A stretch of 64,000 bases of DNA from Candidatus Nezhaarchaeota archaeon (GTDB lineage: Archaea; Thermoproteota; Methanomethylicia; Nezhaarchaeales; WYZ-LMO8): NCBI GenBank assembly GCA_025059375.1, contig JANXDO010000001.1, positions 412,097-476,096 on the forward strand. Direction: 5' to 3'. The notes below the pieces were generated by a model. That model ran no database searches, was not told the DNA's origin, and was given only the letters and a program-made list of their open reading frames with translations. This document shows, piece by piece, positions 53,399 through 62,511 of the stretch. Positions within the stretch are counted from its first letter, which is position 1; every line of letters starts with the position of its first letter. The position numbers were made by a program, and so were the translations under genes.

Positions 53399-55000
53399 TT
53401 ATGCGTGGAGGACTTGGTACATCTGTATCCATGCGAGAGCTGATAGGACTTGAACTGTTGTGGTGATGGAAGATATCTTTAGCCATGACCTCCAGCTAAC
53501 ATAAACCCCTCTCCTCTCAGCTATTGACACAGCAACTATGTTAGCCGTGGAGCCTATGGGCGTGTAGTTTCCACCAAGAACTCCCCCTGCAAGTAGGGCG
53601 AAGTATATGATCTCAGTGCTCAGCCCCGTCGTGTACATTAGGATTGCCATGGGTGTAAACGCTACAATCACTGAAAGGTTATCGAGAACAGCACTTAAGT
53701 ACGTTGAGCTGATCAGCATGATTGGTAGTATGAGCCAAGCAAAGTGGGAGAAGACGTAGGCAATCTTCACCATAGCTCCACAGTACAATAACGAGTAACC
53801 GAGTATGAATAGACCTATGAAGAACATTATGGCTGGCCACTCAACACTCTTCTCAATGTGTTTTGGTATATCCTCCATCGGGATTACTGAGATCCCGAGG
53901 ATGACGAAGATGTACGGGATGAAGGCAATGAGTGAGTGCGAATCAACTGGTGCATGGAACATGCTCTCCATTAAGTGGCTTATGGGCTCGTTCAGAGAGA
54001 TCATAGCTATGAAGGCGATAAGCAACGCTAATCCAAACCTAACGTTCTTGAAGGATCTCTTGTCTAAGCTCCTATAGTATCGCTCAACAAAGCTCTTTAA
54101 CTCGGAGGCCTTGCTCTTGACAGCCATGTCCATCTCGGCAATAAACTTTCTTTCAACGATCAGCAAGACCAGGAAGAGCACAACAAGCTCCATAAGTGCT
54201 AGCGGTAGAGCATAGCTTACATACGTTGAGAATGGCATCTTAGTGACAAAGAATAGATATATCCCAATTGGATTGCCGATGGGTAGCGCTAGGCTACCAG
54301 TGTTAGTGGCTAAGACAGCTATGATTAGGAGGCGCATCACGTCTACACCAAGAATGGAGGCCAGCTCGAAGACTAGTAGCGTGATGTAAACGATGCTCGT
54401 AACCTCATCAAGTATTGCTGCAGTAGTGAAGGATAAGAGCACTAGCAGTAAAAGCATGAATATAGAGTTGCCCCTACTTACCCTCACAATGTTTGCAGCC
54501 AAGAGCCTAAAAACACCCAATTCCCTCAGTATCCCTGCAAATATCATTGAGCCTATCAAGAAGAGTATCAGGTTCCACTCTATAGCCTCCTTAATAAGGA
54601 TTTGAGGCGGGGTGACAAAGAAGGTAGCCACAAGAAGACCCATAACTGCTAAGCCAACTCTCCACTCCATCCTCATTACTGTTCCAGCAACCACGAATAG
54701 GAATGTAGCCAACATAACTGCTTGAAGCAAAGCCATTTGCGTTGAATTTATGTCTACGTAGCCGGCATGATCGTGGTAGCCCCTGCCAGAGAGCCAGGCA
54801 TTTATGAGGGCCCTACCAATAGGGCTGCTCTCCTCAATCTTTATCGCCGACATCACGATGAAGGAGATAGTGAAAAGAGCAATGAATATCAGTAGCATCC
54901 TGTACACAGCTCTCAAACGCTTACACCTCCCCTCATCTTTCTCAGCGCTGTGACCCCTGTGACCCAGTTCACCAATAAATATTGATACTTCTCTCCACAT
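53399..55000 (-). CDS. ArsB/NhaD-type ion transporter
   Basis: 533 residues, 12-13 helices, ion transporter superfamily. FFVTPPQILIKEAIEWNLILFLIGSMIFAGILRELGVF near residue 130 and the two LDEVTSIVYITLLVF and LDNLSVIVAFTPMAILMYTTGL segments (aspartate re-entrant repeats) are diagnostic. NYTPIGSTANIVAVSIAERRG near the C-terminus. Could export arsenite or exchange Na+/H+; no ars genes adjacent. First 60 residues hydrophilic. Confidence 0.84.
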   Translation of the reverse strand: MWREVSIFIGELGHRGHSAEKDEGRCKRLRAVYRMLLIFIALFTISFIVMSAIKIEESSPIGRALINAWLSGRGYHDHAGYVDINSTQMALLQAVMLATFLFVVAGTVMRMEWRVGLAVMGLLVATFFVTPPQILIKEAIEWNLILFLIGSMIFAGILRELGVFRLLAANIVRVSRGNSIFMLLLLVLLSFTTAAILDEVTSIVYITLLVFELASILGVDVMRLLIIAVLATNTGSLALPIGNPIGIYLFFVTKMPFSTYVSYALPLALMELVVLFLVLLIVERKFIAEMDMAVKSKASELKSFVERYYRSLDKRSFKNVRFGLALLIAFIAMISLNEPISHLMESMFHAPVDSHSLIAFIPYIFVILGISVIPMEDIPKHIEKSVEWPAIMFFIGLFILGYSLLYCGAMVKIAYVFSHFAWLILPIMLISSTYLSAVLDNLSVIVAFTPMAILMYTTGLSTEIIYFALLAGGVLGGNYTPIGSTANIVAVSIAERRGVYVSWRSWLKISSITTTVQVLSALAWIQMYQVLHA

Positions 55001-55898
55001 CTAGAGGCTTATAAGGATTATCTACACTCAAAGCCCATTACGAACTGCAGCCAAAACAGAGGCTAAATTCGCAGAGAGTACTTAAACCACAAATACGCTC
55101 TCGCAATACCTCGCATGCCCTCTCAGCTAAGACATCATCATTAAAGCTAATAATCATAGCCAGAAGCGTCAGAAACCTGCCAATTATCATCAAGAAAAAG
55201 CCAAACAAACGTTAAAGCTGGTAACGAGAAAGCCAACAACTAACCCCCAGAGAACCTCAACCCATCTCAACTTCAAGTTATTAATGAGATTATTAAGAGT
55301 ATTATTATGACGATCAGCGAGCAGCGATGTTATGCCATGAATCTTTATGATGCTCGCTAACCGAATACTATGAAGTTCTCGTAACTCAACACACCTCTAA
55401 AACTTGAGAGGCTCATCGATCGCTAATGATCATCGTCGACCATATTATTAACTATTATTATAATGTTTTAAGTTGAGTCAATCAAGCTAACCTCCACCTC
55501 TATGATAAAGATCGTAACGCTACAACATAGTTAAACACTTAATCGTGATAACCACAATAACCCATTAAAAACAGTAAACCATGGGTCAAGCCAGCATCAA
55601 TACTACATCAATGACGACCTGCACTAATGGCATCATTAAATTAGAACCATGTATTATTACAATTATAAATCAAACACTAGATACATTACATAACACTAAT
55701 ATAAATTACTTCAAGGCACACAAACGTGTCAACTAATTTCAAGCAGCCTATGTAAAAGCTAGTATGTAAACCAGTAATATATGAGACATTAATATCGATT
55801 ATTTACAAGCCATACAATCAAAACCGTTTATAACATTTATTGTGGCAACCTCACAGCAGCAATTAGCTCTCCAAGTTAGTGTTTGAGTAGCTAGTATT

Positions 55899-55986
55899 CA
55901 AACATGTAGCCTTGTAGAACATGTTTGCGGGGACCTCCCCACAAACATATTCCCTGATGAGACCCCATGGTGTGCAACATGTTTGT
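55899..55986. repeat. Four inverted copies of an ACATGTTTG element, two with G-strings
   Basis: Copy 1 (minus) 55899-55907 CAAACATGT; copy 2 (plus) 55918-55933 AACATGTTTGCGGGGA; copy 3 (minus) 55936-55951, reading AATATGTTTGTGGGGA on the minus strand; copy 4 (plus) 55976-55986 AACATGTTTGT without the G-string. Copies 2 and 3 agree at 14 of 16 positions and face each other over a 2-base centre, so a long hairpin or cruciform is possible. Motif plus G-string resembles the layout of archaeal origin recognition boxes, though not their exact consensus. Confidence 0.7.
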
Positions 55987-56422
55987 TCGCAAAATAAAAG
56001 ATCAATTAATGCGGTTGTTTTATTTCTGATTATAAATAACTTGTATATAACGATTTACTTAATGTATATCAGTTATACATAATGTGTGAATACTTTGCAC
56101 GCTAATTTGTTAGTGTTTAACATTAGACATTATTGTTTCACGTCTTGATTGATTAGGTTTTTTATCAAAGTTTAATGACTAGGTTTTACGTGTAAGACTT
56201 GCTTTAATACTTTTGGCGATTATTTAGGGTTTAAGTTAATGAGTTCCTACACTTATCGCTTAATGATTACTATCAATGAGTTTTTAAACCTCCTTTTCAT
56301 TAATGTTTATGTTGGCTCAAGGCATTCAGCTGTGATGTGGCATGATGTACTGCGTGGTGGAGCTTAACTACACCACCCTTGCCTAGATTTCAGTTTATGG
56401 AGTCAGTGATGCGTTGTGATGA

Positions 56423-56451
56423 TATTAATAATAATCATTGTATTATTAATA
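56423..56451. repeat. AT-only inverted repeat
   Basis: TATTAATAATA (56423-56433) and TATTATTAATA (56441-56451) are exact reverse complements across seven bases. Lies in the right half of the gene-free region, about 470 bases from the G-string repeats and 230 bases from the end of the DUF917 gene. Could be an unwinding element or a transcription end. Confidence 0.5.
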
Positions 56452-56682
56452 ATACTCATGTTTGCGATGCAGCATCAAGATCTAGGTGCTAAGTTTGTGA
56501 TGAGTTCACTTAAAGGTTTACAGCATAAGGAGGTGTGAGATTGCCTAATAAGTTATGGCTAATGATGTTGTGCTTGCATGGGCATTCCAGTAATCTATCA
56601 GTTTAGATTTCGTTGAGCTTACCGCCCCCTCATGAGTGTAGTGATAAAAAGTGTAAAGAAGGTGGTGTTGGTTTTAATTGGT

Positions 56683-57798
56683 TTAGGGGTTCAGCTTCTC
56701 TATGGGTATGTAGTCTCGCGTATAGCCCATTCTCTCTAAGATGTGTCTCCAAACATCGAATGCTTTGGGATGCTTCCTCCATCTCTCAGAAGCAGGTAAC
56801 CCTAAGATAGCTATCTTCATTCCCTCGGATAGGTCGGCATTAGTTATTGCCTCTCCACCTAGTGTGAGTAGGCATATTAGGTCGGGGACCATGGCTGCGG
56901 GCTCACCTGGCCCCTTCCATGCTATCATGTTTTCGTTCTTAAAGTCAACGTAGAACTCCTTACCCTTAAACTCATTGAGCCCTTCTAGAGTGCTTCTACC
57001 AAAGTCGAAGCCAGCGACAGTTTTTATCTCAACCTTTTTGACTACACCTTTAAAGAGTAGGTAGGCTCCTGTTTGTTTGAGCACAGCATTTACGGGGTCT
57101 TTACCCTGCTCTTTAGCGGTCCTTATGGTTCTCCCAATTTCTAAGGACCTTGATATAACGTTTGGCTCTAAGCACTGCTTTATTTGCCATCCACTTACAA
57201 CCCAAGTTCCTAGACCAGCTAGCATGCCGAAAGCTACGGTTACATGTCTAGCTATTTCTTCAGCTGTGTGGCCATCGAGGGGGTTAGCGAGCCACCCAGC
57301 AACTATGTTGCCCACTTTATCGGCAACGACAAATGGTGATACTGGTAGGCAGTAGAGGTTGTATAGGGTTGTGCCGAGTTCAGGTACAGCTCTACCACCT
57401 GTGCCATCAGCATCGACTATTGTTAACTTCTTGATTGCAGCAACGTATATGGGCGTTATGGTATTGAAGCCTCCAGTTTCACCTGGCATGATGTACCTGA
57501 ACTTGATACCAACCATTGAATAGAGCCTTTCTAAACCTTCAAAGGCGTATAGAGCCTCAGGCCCAAACCCCTTCTCCTTGAGGGCTTTAGGAGCCCCCAT
57601 GCCAGCTATCATAGCGACGTACTCGTTATCTGAGACTTCATCAGGACTTACTAACTTTACCTCTCCAGTTACCTTGGATATCTCGTCGACCAACTTTAAA
57701 CCATTTTCTGGAGAACCTCCACCACCACTTCCAAGGAAAGTAGCCCCAACAACTATATCTCTTAAATCCTGTATGGAGATGATCCTCAACACACTCAC
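56683..57798 (-). CDS. DUF917-family protein (S-methyl thiohydantoin desulfurase-like)
   Basis: 371 residues. LRIISIQDLRDIVVGATFLGSGGGGSPENG at the N-terminus, then YVAMIAGMGAPKALKEKGF, GETGGFNTITPIYVAA, VDADGTGGRAVPELG and PAMVPDLICLLTLGGEAITNADL cover the DUF917 fold, usually found with hydantoinase/hydantoin-racemase systems. Predicted soluble. Divergent from the NCS1 permease by 79 bases; shared function in N-heterocycle use is inferred from that pairing. Confidence 0.85.
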   Translation of the reverse strand: MSVLRIISIQDLRDIVVGATFLGSGGGGSPENGLKLVDEISKVTGEVKLVSPDEVSDNEYVAMIAGMGAPKALKEKGFGPEALYAFEGLERLYSMVGIKFRYIMPGETGGFNTITPIYVAAIKKLTIVDADGTGGRAVPELGTTLYNLYCLPVSPFVVADKVGNIVAGWLANPLDGHTAEEIARHVTVAFGMLAGLGTWVVSGWQIKQCLEPNVISRSLEIGRTIRTAKEQGKDPVNAVLKQTGAYLLFKGVVKKVEIKTVAGFDFGRSTLEGLNEFKGKEFYVDFKNENMIAWKGPGEPAAMVPDLICLLTLGGEAITNADLSEGMKIAILGLPASERWRKHPKAFDVWRHILERMGYTRDYIPIEKLNP

Positions 57799-57877
57799 CC
57801 CTTAACTCCTTCGCCTTACCTATGCTTATATTAGAGAAAATCTTAAAATATTTACCTAAATAAAAGTTAGAGCGGCT

Positions 57878-59260
57878 ATGAGCAATAAAAGTGAGTCTGT
57901 TAAGGATGTATATGGAGACTACGCCACTACAACGATACCTGCTCAGGAGTTGAGGTCTACTCTAAACATGTTCATGGTGTACATGGGGGTCTTAGCAGTA
58001 GTAGCAGCCATATTCGCGGGTTCAGGATTAGCAGTGATGTACGACGTGCCCACCTTGCTATCAGTAGCGATTATAGGCAATTTGATACTAGGTTTCCTAG
58101 GCGCTTTAACGGCATACATAGGTGGTGCATCTAGAGCGAATACCTACATGCTGCTTAGGTATCCATTAGGAAGAATAGGATCTATGATAGGTGCGTTAAT
58201 AGTTTCAGGTATTTCATGTGGTTTACTCTGGTTTGCTGTTGAGACCTGGCTTTTCGGGCTTACTACAAGCGTCATATTTCCAGGTCAAGAATGGGCTAGC
58301 ATAACTGTTGCATCTATATGGGGAGGGCTGTTAATGATGACGACAGCTTACATTGGCTACAAGGGAATTGGAGTTCTAAGCTACTTAACGGTTCCATTCT
58401 GGTATGTGCTATGCGTTTTAGGCTTCTTCGCAGCCCTAGACTACACCGGCATAACTACTCAAGCCATGTGGGGACTAAAACCAGCACGAGTACTAGCAGA
58501 TTGGGGACCAGGGATAACATACGTCGTGGGGCTCTATGCGGCAGGCTGCATTATTACCTCTGACGTGTCACGATACGGAGTTAAGAGATGGTCTGGAAGC
58601 GTGGCTTGGTTCCTTCACGTAACCATATTCATGACAATACTACTATTTATTGGAGCAGTCATGACGTTGGCCACGGGCACCCCCAACGTAATAGTCGCGA
58701 TCGCCCAGATAGGGCTGGGTGTAGGAGCACTTCTACTTGCAATTCTCGGTCAGTGGACGACCAACGACAATAACTTGTGGTCAGGTTCTTTGGCCTTCGT
58801 TAATGTGGTGCCATACTTTAAGAGGAAGACTTGGGTATTGATATTGGGCATCATAGGCACCCTCATTGCCGGTGTATGGGCTGGCTTATTTGGCATGAGC
58901 CTAGATCCGTTCATAACCTTCGGTGTGCTCTTAGGGATAACAATACCACCAATAGGAGGTGTGCTTGTAGCTGACTTCTACATCTTTAGGAGGTACATCC
59001 TAGGCATTAAAGAGGTCGAAAAGAGGTATGCGTTCGGTCCTGGCACAAAGTACTCGTTAATTAATGTGCCGGGTATCGTGGCCGTAATTGTAGGCAGCAT
59101 TGTGGGATACGTGACTACCTACATTTATCCTGCCGGCATACCTGTACTCAATTCATTGATACTCTCAATAGTGCTGTACTTAGCTCTAATAATTCCACTG
59201 TATAAGCTGGGTAAAAGGTACGAAGTAGGCGTATGGATCGAGAGGGAGACAGGTTTCTAG
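57878..59260 (+). CDS. NCS1-family (cytosine/purine/hydantoin) permease
   Basis: 460 residues, 12 helices. PAQELRSTLNMFMVYMGVLAVVA, AYIGGASRANTYMLLRYPLGRIGS near residue 85, GPGITYVVGLYAAGCIITSDVSRYG near residue 215, and WTTNDNNLWSGSLAFVNV near residue 290 are CodB-type signatures. Imports a pyrimidine, purine, hydantoin or related ring. Likely promoter TTAAAATATTTA at 57843. Followed by a small membrane protein (14 bases) and the M29-like gene. Confidence 0.88.
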   Translation: MSNKSESVKDVYGDYATTTIPAQELRSTLNMFMVYMGVLAVVAAIFAGSGLAVMYDVPTLLSVAIIGNLILGFLGALTAYIGGASRANTYMLLRYPLGRIGSMIGALIVSGISCGLLWFAVETWLFGLTTSVIFPGQEWASITVASIWGGLLMMTTAYIGYKGIGVLSYLTVPFWYVLCVLGFFAALDYTGITTQAMWGLKPARVLADWGPGITYVVGLYAAGCIITSDVSRYGVKRWSGSVAWFLHVTIFMTILLFIGAVMTLATGTPNVIVAIAQIGLGVGALLLAILGQWTTNDNNLWSGSLAFVNVVPYFKRKTWVLILGIIGTLIAGVWAGLFGMSLDPFITFGVLLGITIPPIGGVLVADFYIFRRYILGIKEVEKRYAFGPGTKYSLINVPGIVAVIVGSIVGYVTTYIYPAGIPVLNSLILSIVLYLALIIPLYKLGKRYEVGVWIERETGF

Positions 59261-59274
59261 GAGGTTGACATGGC

Positions 59275-59676
59275 TTGAGTGAGCAGGTATTTAAGAGGTG
59301 GGTTAGCCTCCGCATAGTGCTTATGCTAGTACTTGGCGTGATAACCATTGTCGTGGCCCCGATAATAGGTCACTATAGAGGCTTCTACCTCTGCTTGACT
59401 TTAGGGGGCATTATAGTAATCACGTCAATAGTCTACTTAGCAGTGATATACCTTGGAAAGGGGGATGTCAAGTGGATGGCTTCAAAGTCTATACAGTGCT
59501 TGTGGGTATGCACATCAATGGGCATAGGGTACATGGTTACTTCGCTAGCTCCCTACTTTAATATCGCAATACCTATTGGTGTTCTACTGTTCGTAGTGGG
59601 TTTAATAATGACTGTCATTGGCGCATACTACCTGGTCACAATATCTAGGAGAACGGGGATACCATTATCCATTTAG
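59275..59676 (+). CDS. Small four-helix membrane protein, unknown
   Basis: 133 residues from TTG at 59275, with a polar N-terminus and four hydrophobic helices (about 12-32, 38-60, 78-98, 100-125). Not recognised. Position between an NCS1 permease and a hydrolase suggests an accessory of the transport system. Confidence 0.65.
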   Translation: MSEQVFKRWVSLRIVLMLVLGVITIVVAPIIGHYRGFYLCLTLGGIIVITSIVYLAVIYLGKGDVKWMASKSIQCLWVCTSMGIGYMVTSLAPYFNIAIPIGVLLFVVGLIMTVIGAYYLVTISRRTGIPLSI

Positions 59677-59745
59677 TCCACGAATACCCAAACACCCTAC
59701 TTTTTTAAACTTAGAATTTTAAGGAAGCTCTTCAAAAAAATTATT

Positions 59746-60726
59746 GTGGTGTCTACTTTGAAGGGGCTTGAGCAAGACTTAGAGAGAGCTGCTGAGATGG
59801 CTGTGAAAACTTGCTTGGGAGTAAAGCCTCACGAAGTGCTCTTGGTGATAGCTGACACTGAGACTAAGGATATGGGTGAGGCACTTTTCAATGCTGGTCT
59901 TAAAGTTGGTGCCGAGGTAATCTTCATGTTGATGAAGCCCCGCACGAGACATGGTGAGGAGCCTCCTAAGCTTATAGCTGAAGCTTGGCAACATGCTGAT
60001 GTGTTCATAGCTCCAACAAAGTACAGCTTAACGCATACTCAGGCACGTAAGAGGGCTACAGAGAAGGGGGCTCGTGGAGCTACAATGCCAGGGATAACCA
60101 AGGAGTTGTTTGTAAGATCTATGAAGGTGGATTACAATAAAGTTCGTGAGCTAGCTACCAAGATGAAGAGTGTACTTGAGGGGAAGAAGAGCATTAAGAT
60201 TGTGACACGCAAGGGAAGTGATCTTGAGTTTTCAATAGAGGGTAGGCCCATTATCATCGACACAGGAATTCTACATGACAAAGGCTCCTTTGGAAACCTA
60301 CCTGCTGGAGAGGTTTTCGTAGCCCCCATCGAGGGGACGGCACAAGGCACTCTAGTAATCGATGGAGCCATAGCTGGAGTGGGCATAGTTAAGCACCCTG
60401 TAAAGATTGTGGTGAGGGATGGGTTCGTTGTAAGCATAGAGGGGATGGATGAGGCAAGGAAGCTAAATGATCTCCTTGCTTCAGTTGGTAAGAAGGAGGC
60501 TTTCAATGTTGCTGAATTTGGGATAGGATGCAACATGGGTGTTGAGGTTGTGGGCAACATACTCGTAGATGAGAAGGTCTTCGGCACCACGCATGTAGCG
60601 TTTGGAGACAATAGCACTATAGGGGGCAAAACCATCGCTGGAATACACATTGATGGTATAATCTACGAGCCAACAGTCTACGTCGATGGAGCTAAAGTTA
60701 TTGAAGATGGAAAGTGGTTAGTGTAA
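59746..60726 (+). CDS. M29-like metallohydrolase (AmpS/leucyl aminopeptidase-type fold)
   Basis: 326 residues. LIAEAWQHADVFIAPTKYSLTHTQARKRATEKGARGATMPGIT near residue 85, GSFGNLPAGEVFVAPIEGTAQGTLVIDGA near residue 183, EFGIGCNMGVEVVGNILVDEKVFGTTHVAFGDNSTIGG and HIDGIIYEPTVYVDG near the end fit COG2309. The metal ligands (Glu, His, Asp) are in place. The same fold includes 2,5-dihydroxypyridine dioxygenase, so with the NCS1 permease and DUF917 the substrate may be a heterocycle rather than a peptide. Confidence 0.8.
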   Translation: MVSTLKGLEQDLERAAEMAVKTCLGVKPHEVLLVIADTETKDMGEALFNAGLKVGAEVIFMLMKPRTRHGEEPPKLIAEAWQHADVFIAPTKYSLTHTQARKRATEKGARGATMPGITKELFVRSMKVDYNKVRELATKMKSVLEGKKSIKIVTRKGSDLEFSIEGRPIIIDTGILHDKGSFGNLPAGEVFVAPIEGTAQGTLVIDGAIAGVGIVKHPVKIVVRDGFVVSIEGMDEARKLNDLLASVGKKEAFNVAEFGIGCNMGVEVVGNILVDEKVFGTTHVAFGDNSTIGGKTIAGIHIDGIIYEPTVYVDGAKVIEDGKWLV

Positions 60727-60732
60727 TCATCA

Positions 60733-61056
60733 TTAAGCACCCATTAAATTCTTTAACTTCCTGGCAAGATGGAGCACAACAGTGTCCAGCATGTTCTTAT
60801 ATGAGTCGACGTCCACCATCACCTTATACTTATCCCTCTCAACAACTTCGAGTATCTCCCTCATAAACTGCTTCAAGTCCTCGGTTAGGGGTGTAGAGAT
60901 GTAATTGATTAACGCTATGAACCTGGGGATAGCATCAATAAGCCTAAAAGACCCATATGCTAGTGGCTCACTTAGAGCTCCACGTGCACTAGATGCCAAA
61001 TACGACATGAACTCTAACAGCTTAATGGCGACCTCCCTCTCGTTAACGTTCACCAA
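60733..61056 (-). CDS. DUF6092-like helical protein
   Basis: 107 residues, all helical, with LLEFMSYLASSARGALSEPLAYGSFRLIDAIPRFI near residues 12-46. The ASSARGL-EP-YGP-RLLDA pattern is that of small archaeal/actinobacterial proteins grouped as DUF6092. Function unknown. The start (61056) abuts the end of the nitroreductase gene (61057), so the two form an operon. Confidence 0.55.
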   Translation of the reverse strand: MVNVNEREVAIKLLEFMSYLASSARGALSEPLAYGSFRLIDAIPRFIALINYISTPLTEDLKQFMREILEVVERDKYKVMVDVDSYKNMLDTVVLHLARKLKNLMGA

Positions 61057-61599
61057 CTAGCCCCACCTCTGTCCATACTTGTTAAGGAACACAATATCAC
61101 CAAGTCCTTTTCGTGGTGGCGGTGTAGGCCTCTCAGCTGGATATCCCAAGGCTACTATTAACTCGGGGATGAGCGATGGTGGGAGCTCTAAGATCTCCCT
61201 CAACGCAAGCTCATTGAACGATTTAATCACGCAAGCACCAAGACCTAGGGCATGAGCTGCCAGTAGCATGTTTTGGCATGCCATGGCACAGTCCACTACG
61301 CATAAGTAATCCCTACCTAAAACTCCTCCCCTCTCATATGCCTCCTTACGGTCGGAGCACACCACAATTAAGACTGGAGGCTCACTAAACATTCCAGGTG
61401 AGAATGCCTTCACTAGCTTGATGAGCTGCTTATCCTTGATGACTATGAACCTCCATGGCTGAATATTTCCTCCACTTGGAGCCCAACGAGCAGCATCAAG
61501 CACCTTCAATATCTTCTCATCCTCTACCTCAGCACTTAAGAAGCTCCTTATAGATCTACGATCATAAATAGCCTCAAAAAGCTCCAAGACCCTCCCCAA
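61057..61599 (-). CDS. Nitroreductase-family flavoprotein
   Basis: 180 residues. IYDRRSIRSFLSAEVEDEKILKVLDAARWAPSGGNIQPWRFIVIKD at residues 10-56 is the FMN-binding entry, MACQNMLLAAHALGLGACVIKSF near residue 108 and ALGYPAERPTPPPRKGL near the end complete the fold. Reduces nitro or enone groups with NAD(P)H; archaeal members also act in F420 or dehydrogenase roles. Substrate open. Confidence 0.88.
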   Translation of the reverse strand: MGRVLELFEAIYDRRSIRSFLSAEVEDEKILKVLDAARWAPSGGNIQPWRFIVIKDKQLIKLVKAFSPGMFSEPPVLIVVCSDRKEAYERGGVLGRDYLCVVDCAMACQNMLLAAHALGLGACVIKSFNELALREILELPPSLIPELIVALGYPAERPTPPPRKGLGDIVFLNKYGQRWG

Positions 61600-61921
61600 T
61601 AATAAAGGGTGTTAAAGTGGAAATATAGGTTCCTACGTTGAATGTGCTATCATAGCTGATTAGAGAGCTTGAACATAACGTCTAAGCCCATCACAAGCTA
61701 ATGGTTGGGCGAGAAGTCAGCTAATGCGGTTCACATTGGTTAACGTCAACCTCATTGACTCACGTAAACATGCGCGAGAGTGAGAGTAGTATCACGATAT
61801 CCTCAATAGTGCATGCTCAGTCGACATGAGGCAGCAACAATTTAAGCTCTGCGTGCGATTCTCCTAGTTGTGAGCATTAGAAGGGTTTTCGTAGGCTTAA
61901 TTAGGAGCTATAAGACGAAGG
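61600..61921. other. 322-base spacer
   Basis: No gene recognised. A TATA-like GAGCTATAAGACG near 61908-61918 is suitably placed for the gene that follows if that gene starts at 61949. Confidence 0.35.
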
Positions 61922-62377
61922 TTGGCAGGATTAGAGCGGTGGCTCAACGTGGTTGTGAGGGTAAAAATTAGGATTGAAAGTAGCACATCAAGGGTGGAGA
62001 CGGCGGCACTAGCTAATAGTGGCTATGAAGCTGAAACTCCTCAAATCATGGTTCCAATACAACTAGCTAAGTCACTTAATCTATGGCCACCTCATGAAGC
62101 TTTCTGGGAGACAGAATATGAGACAGCTGGCGGCCCTCTAAGAGTGTGGGTTGCCTCGGGGGCTTGTAGGGTAAGGGTTATCACTGAAGATGTGGAGACA
62201 CCGGAAGTGAAGATGGATATTGCTATATCACCCCTTGCAGATGAAGTCCTTCTTAGCGATAAGGCGATAAGTGAGCTTGGAATTGCATTGGAGGACGTTG
62301 GTAGGGGGCTTTGGAGGTTTAGGTGGGAGTCAAGAGAACTGGTTAGAAGAAGTGAGCCTCCAAGGTATTGGAGATAA
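61922..62377 (+). CDS. Retropepsin-fold protein, likely without protease activity
   Basis: 151 residues if TTG at 61922 is used; GTG at 61949 is equally likely and gives a start closer to the core. The strand-loop ETAALANSGYEAETPQIMVPIQLAKSLNLWPP parallels the aspartic-protease pattern A-L-V-D-S-G-A...I-P...A-x-x-L-G-L, but the catalytic aspartate is replaced by asparagine. EVLLSDKAISELGIALEDVGRGLWRF is the usual ending of an archaeal family of this type. Likely a binding protein or dimer with lost protease function. Not in an operon. Confidence 0.6.
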   Translation: MAGLERWLNVVVRVKIRIESSTSRVETAALANSGYEAETPQIMVPIQLAKSLNLWPPHEAFWETEYETAGGPLRVWVASGACRVRVITEDVETPEVKMDIAISPLADEVLLSDKAISELGIALEDVGRGLWRFRWESRELVRRSEPPRYWR

Positions 62378-62511
62378 TGTTAAAGGGGCATCCACTAAGT
62401 GGCTAAATTACTTGGCCGAATGGTTGAGCTATTGATGGCTGCATATTGGATTTAATGCTCCTCACACAACCTTCTTATATCGTCTTTCAGTAGCTCTATA
62501 TAGAGGTTAAA

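Larger units (their letters stand above)
55001..56682. other. 1.68 kb AT-rich gene-free region, candidate replication origin
   Basis: No ORF, tRNA or rRNA recognised. The left half of the plus strand is C- and A-rich (hand counts in lines 55081, 55201, 55561: G 23, C 57), the right half G- and T-rich (lines 56101, 56161, 56461: G 37, C 21), so the skew changes sign near 55.95 kb. At the switch lie inverted ORB-like repeats with G-strings (55899-55986), followed by a stretch of very low GC (55990-56090). This is the pattern expected at an origin: leading strand G/T-rich on each side. No orc1/cdc6 gene is adjacent. Confidence 0.5.

Noticed and set aside
55001-56682. Insertion sequence or integrated element remnant
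   Set aside because: No transposase fragments, terminal inverted repeats or target duplications seen; the skew change and repeats fit an origin better.
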